This document shows positions 16,506 to 24,065 of a stretch of 32,588 nt of DNA, piece after piece. The translations under genes were made by a program, and so were the position numbers. The notes beneath the pieces are model-generated. The model had not been told where the DNA came from and ran no database searches. It saw nothing but the letters and a program-made list of their open reading frames with translations. Numbering within the stretch: the first letter of the stretch is position 1; every line of letters starts with the position of its first letter. The DNA comes from Rhodocyclaceae bacterium (GTDB taxonomy: Bacteria; Pseudomonadota; Gammaproteobacteria; Burkholderiales; Rhodocyclaceae): positions 1-32,588 of the forward strand of contig RXJP01000078.1 of the NCBI GenBank assembly GCA_003963315.1, given 5' to 3'.

Positions 16506-17708
16506 ATGGCAAACAATCGAGGTGTTGTTTATACCGGTCCCGGTAAGGTCGAGGTTCAGTCCATCGACTATCCGAAACTGTCCGATCCCAAAGGTCGCAA
16601 GATCAACCATGGGGTCATTTTGCGTGTTGTTTCAACCAATATCTGTGGCTCGGATCAGCACATGGTCCGGGGGCGCACCACCGCCCCATCCGGCCTTGTT
16701 CTCGGACACGAAATCACCGGCGAAGTGATTGAGATAGGTTCCGACGTGGAAACTCTTGCCATCGGCGACCTGGTCTCTGTGCCCTTTAATGTCGCATGCG
16801 GCCGCTGCCGGACCTGCAAGGAACAACACACCGGGGTGTGCCTCAGCGTTAATCCCTCTAGAGCTGGAGGGGCTTATGGCTATGTGGACATGGGGGGATG
16901 GATCGGTGGTCAGGCTGAGTACGTTATGGTGCCCTATGCTGACTTCAATCTGCTGCGGTTCCCAGACAAGGAACAAGCACTCTCCAAAATTGCCGACCTG
17001 ACGTGTTTGTCCGACATCTTGCCCACTGGCTACCATGGGGCTGTGACGGCTGGGGTCGGCCCAGGTTCAACCGTCTATATCGCCGGCGCTGGTCCCGTAG
17101 GTTTGGCTGCGGCCGCCTCGGCGCAGCTACTTGGCGCTGCTGTGGTCATTGTCGGCGACGTCAATCCGTTACGTCTCGTACACGCCGAGAAGGTCGGATT
17201 CCACACGGTCAATCTATCTTTAGATGCTTCCCTTGGCGAGCAGATTGCTCAGATTCTCGGGACTCCCGAAGTGGACTGTGCGGTGGATTGCGTTGGGTTC
17301 GAAGCAAGGGGCCATGGTCATTCCGGTGCCCAGCAGGAGGCTCCCGCAACAGTGCTTAATTCATTGATGGAAGTTACGCGAGCAGCCGGGAAGATTGGTA
17401 TTCCTGGCCTCTATGTAACGGATGATCCGGGTGCGGTAGATCAAGCAGCCAAGCGCGGCAGTCTCTCAATTCGGTTGGGTCTGGGATGGGCCAAGTCCCA
17501 TAGTTTCCATACCGGTCAGACGCCTGTGATGAAGTACAACCGGGCGTTGATGCAGGCGATCCTATGGGATCGAATCAAGGTCGCTGAGGCCGTGGGGGTG
17601 CAGGTTATTTCCCTTGATGAGGCACCTAAGGGATATGAGGCCTTTGATGCAGGGGCTCCCAAGAAGTTTGTGATTGATCCCCATGGACTGTTAGAGAAGG
17701 CTGCGTAA
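16506..17708 (+). CDS. fdhA: Glutathione-independent formaldehyde dehydrogenase
   Basis: A 400-residue zinc-dependent NAD-linked dehydrogenase, very like the Pseudomonas putida enzyme along its whole length. Catalytic-zinc residues C47 (NICGSDQHMVRGRT) and H68 (LGHEITGEV) are present, as are structural-zinc cysteines C98, C101, C104 and C112 in ACGRCRTCKEQHTGVC, and the nucleotide loop GAGPVGLAAAAS. It oxidises formaldehyde to formate. AAGGAG precedes the start, and 102 bp separate it from metVF. Formaldehyde is the product of Rieske O-demethylases such as the VanB-type/Rieske pair just downstream, which fits a detoxification role; spontaneous condensation with THF would also link it to FolD. 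Confidence 0.95.
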   Translation: MANNRGVVYTGPGKVEVQSIDYPKLSDPKGRKINHGVILRVVSTNICGSDQHMVRGRTTAPSGLVLGHEITGEVIEIGSDVETLAIGDLVSVPFNVACGRCRTCKEQHTGVCLSVNPSRAGGAYGYVDMGGWIGGQAEYVMVPYADFNLLRFPDKEQALSKIADLTCLSDILPTGYHGAVTAGVGPGSTVYIAGAGPVGLAAAASAQLLGAAVVIVGDVNPLRLVHAEKVGFHTVNLSLDASLGEQIAQILGTPEVDCAVDCVGFEARGHGHSGAQQEAPATVLNSLMEVTRAAGKIGIPGLYVTDDPGAVDQAAKRGSLSIRLGLGWAKSHSFHTGQTPVMKYNRALMQAILWDRIKVAEAVGVQVISLDEAPKGYEAFDAGAPKKFVIDPHGLLEKAA

Positions 17709-17731
17709 TACTTGATCGAAAGTAACGGGAT

Positions 17732-17752
17732 ATGAGTGGTATCGCTACTCAT
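17732..17752 (+). terminator. Weak hairpin after fdhA
   Basis: ATGAGT and ACTCAT pair around GGTATCGCT, with further G-T and G-C pairs inside. No T-run follows, so termination is doubtful. Confidence 0.3.
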
Positions 17753-17989
17753 GTCTCGTTCCCGAGAAAACATCTTTATAGGCTGCAGGTTTTTCAGCCC
17801 ATACTAGCTCCAAAACCATGAATACCGTCTCAATACTGTTTGGTCTCTGCCTTACATAGGTAGCTCACCCGATGAAAAAATGGACCAATGCTCCCGGGGA
17901 CACTCTGCAATAACTGATAGGTTGACTCGCCCCGTGTTTCGTAGCGTCTCCGAGGTTTAAGTGCAGGCAGATTCTCTCTGCACGGTGAG

Positions 17990-18401
17990 TTACAGATAGT
18001 AGCGTTCCTCTGCCTCAGCGGGCGGGATACAGTCGATGGGCTCAAGGAGCCGCTGATGATTGAACCAGGTTACCCATTCAAGGATAGCCAGTTCAACGGC
18101 TTCCACGGCTTTCCAAGGCGCTCGGCGGTGGATCAACTCCGCCTTATACAGACCATTGATGGTTTCGGCCAAAGCGTTGTCGTAGCTGTCGCCTTTGCTG
18201 CTAACAGAGGACTCGATGCTAGCTTCTGCCAGACCCGCTGAATGTGGGGAATCGGCCATTCGTCACGTCGAGCGCGAGTGCTACACAACGAGGGATTTTG
18301 TTACCGGGCGGCATGGCACCAATAGCCGGACGGGGCAACCTGCAACAACTTGCAGATCGGATCGACCCAGAATGCTTCCCGATGTGAATCGATGAATGCC
18401 C
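17990..18401 (-). pseudogene. IS3-family transposase OrfB, broken
   Basis: Reading from 18401 leftward, the OrfB N-terminus is recognisable (VRAFIDSHRE, LLQVAPSGYW), then an in-frame stop follows HAAR. After a further OrfB-like stretch (HIQRVWQ) the frame shifts to the C-terminal part at 18259-17990, with GDSYDNALAETINGLYKAEL, which holds the last catalytic glutamate, and ending PAEAEERYYL. The central DDE core with its two aspartates is deleted. The product cannot be active. Confidence 0.85.
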
Positions 18402-18644
18402 TCACTTCTTCTTGAGGCGGTCGAGCTCTCCCTGCGCGAAAAAAGCGCTCGCCATACCACCGCCCAAGCCGATATAGATCTCATGCCGCTTGATCCATTC
18501 ACGCAGGGTGATGGCGGCGCGGCCAATCTTCGGGGCTATCGATTCAATGACACTCCATAGCGAGGGGTAATCATTCCGTGCTTCCTGCATCAGCAGTACC
18601 TCACGTTCTTTGACTTCAAGGGAGTATCTCTTCGTCTTGCTCAT
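18402..18644 (-). pseudogene. IS3-family OrfA with internal deletion
   Basis: An 80-codon frame. The N-terminal helix-turn-helix part (YPSLWSVIESIAPKIG, TLREWIKRHE) and the C-terminal ASAFFAQGELDRLKK end are both typical OrfA, but the leucine-zipper-like middle of about 30 residues is missing, joined through IYIGLGGG. The deletion keeps the frame, yet the element as a whole is defunct. Confidence 0.82.
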
Positions 18645-18702
18645 CGTGGCTCCACTCTCTCAGGTAATGGAGCCTCCTCAATTTCTGGGGCGATTCAGTA
18701 TT

Positions 18703-19668
18703 TCACAGGTCCAGGACAAGCAAAGGGCTTTGGGATCGGGAGCAGCAAAGCAGCATTTGATTGTTGGTGGAGTGCTCCTGTGGCGTGAGATATTGATCCC
18801 GGTGATCTGGCACACCATCAATTACGCGGGTGAGGCATGTACCACAGACACCCTGCTCACAGGAAATCGGCACTTGAATGCCGGCCGATGCAAGGGCAGC
18901 AACAATGGTCTGGTCTGACGGGACGACGATCACCTGGCCACTACTGGCGATCTTGACTTGAAAAGTGGACTCCTTATCCGAGGGAACGATAGTGGCGCCG
19001 AAATACTCGTAATGCACGTTTTCCGCCGCCCAGCCTTGGTCCAGGGCGGTTGCCTTGACCGCACCGATGAAGCCCTGGGGGCCGCAGACATAAAGATGCT
19101 TGTTTATCTGGGGCTTCCCCAATAACGTAGGCAGATCGAATTTCTGAGAAGCATCGCCATCGTCAAAATAGAAATTTGTCTGATTCGCGAAGGATGAGCT
19201 AAGAATGCGTTCCCGATAAGCCATACGTTCTGTTGAACGAGCGCCGTAATGAAGACTGAAATTCTTCTTCGTGGCAGATAGCGCTTCAGCCATGCAGAGG
19301 ATAGGCGTTATTCCGATTCCTCCTGCCAGTAGCAAGGTTTCCTTGGCATCCATTACCAATGGAAAATGATTACGCGGCTTGCTGATGGACAGCGTATCAC
19401 CCGCTTTGACATCGTCATGCATAGAAACGGATCCCCCCCGGGAGTTCGGGTCACGCAACACGGCAATCATGTAGTGGTTTGTCTCGCCAGGAGCGTTGCA
19501 GAGGGAGTATTGGCGTACCAGACCATTGGCAAGATGGACGTCAACGTGCGCTCCGGCTTCGAAAGGCGGTAAGTTTTCGCCATTTTCGGAACGAAGGTCA
19601 TAAGAAAAAATGTCTAGTGCTTCTACCGTTTTGGCGGCAACGACAACTTTGATCAAATCGTTCTTCAT
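18703..19668 (-). CDS. VanB-family oxygenase reductase (FNR domain + 2Fe-2S ferredoxin)
   Basis: A 321-residue phthalate-dioxygenase-reductase/VanB-type electron carrier. Flavin-binding RQYSLCNAP lies near residue 52, the NAD-binding LLAGGIGITPILCMAEAL in the middle, and the plant-type ferredoxin is C-terminal with C270-x4-C275-x2-C278 and C308; it ends LVLDL as usual. It passes electrons from NAD(P)H to a Rieske oxygenase, almost certainly the divergent one starting at 20160. AAGGA precedes the ATG. Its promoter region holds operator copy 3 (minus strand) with a leader of about 220 nt before the gene. An IS3 relic lies directly past its stop. Confidence 0.93.
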   Translation of the reverse strand: MKNDLIKVVVAAKTVEALDIFSYDLRSENGENLPPFEAGAHVDVHLANGLVRQYSLCNAPGETNHYMIAVLRDPNSRGGSVSMHDDVKAGDTLSISKPRNHFPLVMDAKETLLLAGGIGITPILCMAEALSATKKNFSLHYGARSTERMAYRERILSSSFANQTNFYFDDGDASQKFDLPTLLGKPQINKHLYVCGPQGFIGAVKATALDQGWAAENVHYEYFGATIVPSDKESTFQVKIASSGQVIVVPSDQTIVAALASAGIQVPISCEQGVCGTCLTRVIDGVPDHRDQYLTPQEHSTNNQMLLCCSRSQSPLLVLDL

Positions 19669-19919
19669 ATGTCACATCCTTATATTTTCGCCGTGCTCCG
19701 GTGAATAATCTGCGCTGACTGTTACGTAGATTTAATTTAGAGACACAGTTCTGTTCTGTGGTGCTAATTAATGCGGAAAGCATCCAGCGCTTTGCTATGA
19801 GCCCCGTTTTCTTGAGAATGCGCATCCTGCTGATGATTGTCTCCAACTTCCAGCCAACATACTGGTTTTGATACGCTTCTCCGCCTTTGGGAAATTAGCT
19901 TATCTGCAGGATAACGATC

Positions 19920-19957
19920 AATCGTTCAAATGAACGTCAAGAGCACTGCATCGCAGT
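19920..19957 (-). promoter_or_regulatory. Two-part palindromic operator before the VanB-type gene (copy 3)
   Basis: On the minus strand: ACTGC-GAT-GCAGT (19957-19945), then GTTCATTTGAACGATT (19935-19920), centres about 21.5 bp apart. The inner site extends to a near-perfect CGTTCA-TT-TGAACG palindrome. A GCTAAT at 19899-19894 is a possible -10 box, placing the downstream site near -42. Confidence 0.7.
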
Positions 19958-20035
19958 ACTAATATCAGTCAGGAATTAAATGTTGGTCGTTGGAATATGG
20001 TCACAGGATTTATAGGATGGATGCGGCAAATTCTT

Positions 20036-20072
20036 GCTGCGTTGCCGCATTATGTGATTCATTTGAACGATT
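20036..20072 (+). promoter_or_regulatory. Two-part palindromic operator before the Rieske oxygenase (copy 2)
   Basis: GCTGC-GTT-GCCGC (20036-20048) and ATTCATTTGAACGATT (20057-20072), the latter identical over 16 bp to copy 1. Centres are about 20.5 bp apart. A TCTAAT at 20092-20097 may be the -10 box, which would put the downstream palindrome near -41.5, a typical activator position. The gene starts at 20160. Confidence 0.72.
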
Positions 20073-20159
20073 GAGGCCGAAATGATTAATTTCTAATCTA
20101 GCGGCTTGCCTGTCTGGTTCAGATTGAGAACTGATGGCACTCAACCCAAGGAGAAAAAT

Positions 20160-21167
20160 ATGAATCCCATCAAGAATGCTTGGTATGTCGCAGCATTAGC
20201 CAAGAATGTCAGCACAACCCCTATTAAACAGAAACTACTCGATTGCCCCATCGTGTTGTACCGGACCGAATCTGGCGAGGCGGTCGCTCTGGACGACCGC
20301 TGCCCCCATCGTTTTGCCCCCTTGCACAAAGGGAAAGTCGTTGGTGACAGCATTGAATGTCCCTACCATGGATTGCAATTTAGCCCCGATGGTGTGTGCA
20401 GCCGTAACCCTCATGGCGATTGCAAGATTCCCGCTGCTGCCAAAGTCCGTCGCTATCCGTTGAGGGAACAAGATGGTTTGATTTGGCTGTGGTGCGGCGA
20501 AGTCGATGTGGTCGGGTCTCCCCTCAGTCTTGGTGAATTCTTCGATGCCGATCACCGCACATTGATCAGCGGATATTACAAGTTGAACGCGCATATCGAA
20601 ATTGTGCTCGACAACCTGATGGATTTGAGCCATGCGCCGTTCCTCCATCCGACGACGCTTGCCGATGCTTCAAATACCGAGTCGTTGATTTTTGAAATGA
20701 AGCAAGAGGGCGATGCGGTGATTGCCTATCACTGGATTCCCAATGCGCGTGTGTCCCCCCAGTTCCGCCCGTTCTGGCCATCCGACGTCGCTGACAATCG
20801 GGCCAATATTACTTGGACACCGCCCGCCAATCTCCAGTTGGACGTTGGGGTTACTGAGGTCGGAGGACGTCCGGGAGATGGCGTCGATTTGCATTTTGCC
20901 CATCTGCTTTCTCCGGCTGGGGCGAATGAGACCCATTATTTCTGGATTGCAGCCCGCAATTACGAAATCGGCAATGAAGAGGTGAGCCGCATTATGGAGG
21001 GCCAAGTGGAGCAGGCTTTTGAGACCGAAGATGAACCAATGATAGAAGCGGTCGCAGGTTATATGAGCACTCCCGATCTCCTCGCTTTGAAGCCTGTGCT
21101 GTTACCAGGCGATGCCGCCGCAATCCGTGTGCGGCGGATGTTGCAACTATTGCGTGAGAAAGAATAA
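20160..21167 (+). CDS. Rieske non-haem iron oxygenase (VanA / dicamba O-demethylase type)
   Basis: A 335-residue oxygenase, start supported by AAGGAG (20148-20153). The Rieske cluster ligands are C48-x-H50 in CPHRFAPL and C67-x2-H70 in CPYHGLQF. The mononuclear iron site is DNLMDLSHAPFLH with D155, H158 and H163. The NPHG stretch after the Rieske domain and the overall length resemble dicamba O-demethylase and vanillate demethylase oxygenase more than ring dioxygenases. Expected reaction: O2-dependent removal of a methyl group from a methoxylated aromatic, releasing formaldehyde; monooxygenation of another aromatic or steroid is possible. It pairs with the divergent VanB-type reductase, and both promoters carry the same element. 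Confidence 0.9.
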   Translation: MNPIKNAWYVAALAKNVSTTPIKQKLLDCPIVLYRTESGEAVALDDRCPHRFAPLHKGKVVGDSIECPYHGLQFSPDGVCSRNPHGDCKIPAAAKVRRYPLREQDGLIWLWCGEVDVVGSPLSLGEFFDADHRTLISGYYKLNAHIEIVLDNLMDLSHAPFLHPTTLADASNTESLIFEMKQEGDAVIAYHWIPNARVSPQFRPFWPSDVADNRANITWTPPANLQLDVGVTEVGGRPGDGVDLHFAHLLSPAGANETHYFWIAARNYEIGNEEVSRIMEGQVEQAFETEDEPMIEAVAGYMSTPDLLALKPVLLPGDAAAIRVRRMLQLLREKE

Positions 21168-21187
21168 GGATTTCTATCAGGCTCATG

Positions 21188-21213
21188 GGCTGTCCTAGTA
21201 GTCAAGGACAGCC
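21188..21213. terminator. Hairpin between convergent genes
   Basis: A perfect 9-bp inverted repeat GGCTGTCCT / AGGACAGCC with an 8-nt loop lies between the Rieske oxygenase stop and the convergent GntR gene stop. No strong T-run follows on either side, but its position fits a bidirectional terminator. Confidence 0.55.
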
Positions 21214-21241
21214 TCCGGCCTTTCTGCGCGTTAGGACTTCA

Positions 21242-21961
21242 CTACGCAACTAGGCTGTTGTCGGCGGTTTGATAGGCTTCTAATAGTATTTCCGTTGTGC
21301 GCGAAAAATGCTTCCGAAGTAATTCGCAAGCTAGCAGCGCGTCGCGGTCCAAGATCGCCTGGAGCAATTCATTGTGTTCCTTCGTGGTATCCCGCATGGA
21401 AGGCTTGGTGGCGAACTCGGCAAGGTGACGGTAGCGCTCGCTTTGTTGGTGGAGCAGTTCGCAGATATTCAGCAGCCAGGGTGAGCTGCATTTTGCTAGT
21501 AACGCGTAATGGAACTGGTGATGTAGCTTCGACCATGTTTCCTTATCTTCGTCGGTGGCGCCTGGGCCTGGGCCTGAATGACGAGAGAGTCGATGGCATG
21601 CGGAAATAGCTTCGGCTTCCCACTCAATATCACCATTGGCAATGGATTTTGTCAGTGCCAATGATTCGATTTCTATACGCGTATTGGTCAGGTCAAGCAG
21701 TTCTGACCTGGAAACTCCGCACACTCGAAATCCTTTTTGGTCAGTGGCTTCAACCAAGCCATCGGATACCAAGCGTGAAAGCGCCTCTCTAATCGCAGTA
21801 GCGCCTATCCCATAGCGCTCGCTCAGTGCGTGCACACGGAGCTTTTCCATTGGCGCAAGGCGGCAAGAAATGATGTCAGCCCGTAATGACTCAAAAGCCT
21901 GCGACGTGAGGCTTCTGGGAGTTTTTACCTGGAGATCAATTGTCTTAACAGCATTAGCCAT
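21242..21961 (-). CDS. GntR-family regulator, FadR/FCD type
   Basis: A 239-residue regulator. The N-terminal winged helix (about residues 18-80) contains LRADIISCRLAPMEKLRVHALSERYG-type GntR sequence and the recognition helix ATAIREALSRLVSDGLV. The C-terminal FCD effector domain (about 90-225) has the all-helical pattern with H and D/N residues such as HHQFHYALLAKCSSPWL and EHNELLQAILDRD. An AGGGA ribosome site precedes the ATG. It is divergent from the DUF1302-led operon across 286 bp and is the obvious local regulator of that operon, responding probably to an acidic pathway intermediate. Confidence 0.92.
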   Translation of the reverse strand: MANAVKTIDLQVKTPRSLTSQAFESLRADIISCRLAPMEKLRVHALSERYGIGATAIREALSRLVSDGLVEATDQKGFRVCGVSRSELLDLTNTRIEIESLALTKSIANGDIEWEAEAISACHRLSRHSGPGPGATDEDKETWSKLHHQFHYALLAKCSSPWLLNICELLHQQSERYRHLAEFATKPSMRDTTKEHNELLQAILDRDALLACELLRKHFSRTTEILLEAYQTADNSLVA

Positions 21962-22111
21962 AACGTTCCCTAATGGTCTGATTGTTCAGAAAGTTCTTCC
22001 TGCCAAGCCACTGAACACTTATCGCGAATTCTAACTGTACTGTCGTTGTTCTTATGGAATATAAGTTTAATTATCAAAAAACGTTAAAAACTAAAAATAT
22101 AGATATTTTCC

Positions 22112-22140
22112 TTGACTAAGGATTTTTTCATGTTTAATCT
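22112..22140 (+). promoter_or_regulatory. Predicted sigma-70 promoter for the DUF1302 operon
   Basis: TTGACT (22112-22117), a 17-bp spacer and TAATCT (22135-22140) lie in an AT-rich stretch divergent from the GntR gene. Transcription would start about 100 bp before the DUF1302 start. Confidence 0.5.
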
Positions 22141-22247
22141 TTTAATGCCGGACTAAAGAGGTGCGCAAGGAGCGGCGGTCTCCAACATAGGTGGGCAAGC
22201 GCGGCCCGGGACGGCGGATAAATCAACTAAATCTGGAGGAAGGTTTG

Positions 22248-24047
22248 ATGACAAAGAGAAAACTTCCCGCGCAACGAGTCCCGAGTGTCGGCAACGCAGT
22301 TGTCGGAACGTCCCCCTGTGGGAAAGGTGGCCTGCTTGCGATGGCGATTTGCTTGGCTTTAGGAAGTGGCGCAGCCTGCGCATTCGAATTCGACACGGAA
22401 GCGCCGGACCTCAAGGTGCGTTGGGACAACACAGTGAAGTATTCATCCGCATGGCGTCTCAACAATGCTGATACGACACTGACGGCCAATCCAAATCAGG
22501 ACGATGGTGACCGAAATTTCAAGAAGGGGCAGATCTCGAATCGTTTCGATTTGCTCTCCGAGTTGGATATTGCCTACCAGAACGTAGGCGCTCGTGTTAG
22601 TGCTGCGGCTTGGTATGACAGCAAATACCTCGGCAACAACGACAACCCCGGGTTTGTCGGTGGCGCATTCCCCAATCAACTTTCCGTTCCGGCAAATCAA
22701 TTCACGTCCGAGACCAAGCATATTCATGGTCAAGGCGCGGAGTTTCTGGATGCCTTCGTTTATGGAAAGTTTGACCTCGGTGATAAGCGGACCACGGTGC
22801 GCGCCGGCAAGCATGCTCTGGTTTGGGGTGAGTCAATGTTTTTCGGGTCGAACGCTATTGCTGGCGGCATGGCGCCGGTGGACGTAGTCAAGCTGGTTTC
22901 AGTGCCCAATACCCAGTTCAAAGAAGCCATCCGGCCTGTGCAGCAACTCTCTGGTCAGATTCAAGTAACTCCCGATGTTTCTATTGGCGCTTTCTATCAG
23001 TTCCGTTGGGCACCTAATCGGCTCCCGGCGGTGGGTAGCTACTTCTCTCAGTTGGACTCAAATCCAAATGGTGCAGAGCAACTGCTTCTTGCCGGTCCGG
23101 GTTCTCCGTTTGCTGCAAATGCACCCAGGCTTGACGACCAGCGTGCCAGTAATTCAGGCCAAGGGGGTATCCAGGTTAGATTTAGAAGTGATGAAGCCGA
23201 CTATGGGATTTATTTAATTCGATTCCATGACAAGAATTTTCAACAGGTCACCAATGTGGGATTGGCGCCGACCGTTGTGCCGGCTGTTGCCTGTGGTGGG
23301 GCATTTGGGCCTGCCGGGGTAGCACTGGGTGGTACGTGCTACTTAGCTGGTGGGCCAGTCAGCTATCGTCTTGCCTATCACGAAGGCATTACAGCATTCG
23401 GCGGTAGCGTGAGTCGGACATTTGGCGACATCAATTTGGCCGCCGAGGCATCCATCCGCCACAACCAAGACTTGGCAAGCAGCGGAGCATTTGACGCCAG
23501 CGCACTGGGTGCGGCTGCAACCAACAATAGCAATAACCCAGGATACGCGACGGGCAACACGGCCCATTTCAATGCTTCCATGCTGTGGAGCATGCAGCCG
23601 ACCGTGTTGTTCAATGAGGCTACCTTGTTAGCGGAAATGGCCTGGAACCGGGTGCTTCATGTTGACCACAATCCGATAAACGGTGCCGGTGTCTCTGTTC
23701 TGGATCCCCGTGCTACCCGCGATGCGGTTGCTTTCCGTGGTTTGTTTACCCCCACGTACCGGCAAGTATGGTCCGGCGTTGATCTGGAAGTGCCTATCGG
23801 ACTTGGCTTTGCACCCAAGGGCTCCCGCTCCATGGCTATCGGCCCTGGTGCGTTTCCCTCGGATGGTGGTGGTGACTTCAGTGTGGGAGTAAATGCCATC
23901 TACTTGGATGCATGGCGTATTGGCGTGAACTACACCCATTACTTCGGGCCTGAAGGCACTTTTGTCAATGCGGCAAATGGTTTCAGCTACAAGCAATCCT
24001 TGGCTGACCGAGACTTCATTGCCTTCTCGCTGCGCACTACCTTCTAA
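22248..24047 (+). CDS. DUF1302-family outer-membrane beta-barrel protein
   Basis: About 599 residues from ATG 22248, which has GGAGGA 7 bp upstream. A signal sequence is visible (hydrophobic run LLAMAICLALGSGAACA, cleavage near AFEFD). The mature part alternates polar and aromatic residues, as in a beta barrel (KVRWDNTVKYSSAWRLN near the start), and ends SLADRDFIAFSLRTTF with a terminal phenylalanine typical of outer-membrane barrels. DUF1302 and DUF1329 genes are regularly adjacent in bacteria that degrade steroids, aromatics or other hydrophobic compounds. A porin-like role in uptake or export of the substrate is inferred, not shown. Confidence 0.9.
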   Translation: MTKRKLPAQRVPSVGNAVVGTSPCGKGGLLAMAICLALGSGAACAFEFDTEAPDLKVRWDNTVKYSSAWRLNNADTTLTANPNQDDGDRNFKKGQISNRFDLLSELDIAYQNVGARVSAAAWYDSKYLGNNDNPGFVGGAFPNQLSVPANQFTSETKHIHGQGAEFLDAFVYGKFDLGDKRTTVRAGKHALVWGESMFFGSNAIAGGMAPVDVVKLVSVPNTQFKEAIRPVQQLSGQIQVTPDVSIGAFYQFRWAPNRLPAVGSYFSQLDSNPNGAEQLLLAGPGSPFAANAPRLDDQRASNSGQGGIQVRFRSDEADYGIYLIRFHDKNFQQVTNVGLAPTVVPAVACGGAFGPAGVALGGTCYLAGGPVSYRLAYHEGITAFGGSVSRTFGDINLAAEASIRHNQDLASSGAFDASALGAAATNNSNNPGYATGNTAHFNASMLWSMQPTVLFNEATLLAEMAWNRVLHVDHNPINGAGVSVLDPRATRDAVAFRGLFTPTYRQVWSGVDLEVPIGLGFAPKGSRSMAIGPGAFPSDGGGDFSVGVNAIYLDAWRIGVNYTHYFGPEGTFVNAANGFSYKQSLADRDFIAFSLRTTF

Positions 24048-24065
24048 TTTGCCTCAGGAGTCATC

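Larger units (their letters stand above)
17923..18697 (-). mobile_element. IS3-family insertion sequence remnant with internal deletions
   Basis: A 775-bp relic bounded by imperfect terminal inverted repeats of about 29 bp: 18669-18697 (outer end TGAATCGCCCC on the minus strand) and 17923-17951 (TGACTCGCCCC on the plus strand). It contains damaged orfA and orfB, transcribed on the minus strand. Intact relatives are usually about 1.2-1.5 kb, so roughly half is missing. No clear target duplication is seen (flanks GGT and GTA). The outer end lies only 5 bp past the VanB-type gene stop, so the insertion did not damage that gene. Confidence 0.85.

Noticed and set aside
21978-22000. GATTGTTCAGAAAG upstream of the GntR gene looked like a half copy of the TTCATTTGAA operator.
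   Set aside because: It lacks the second arm and the upstream TGCGWTGC element.
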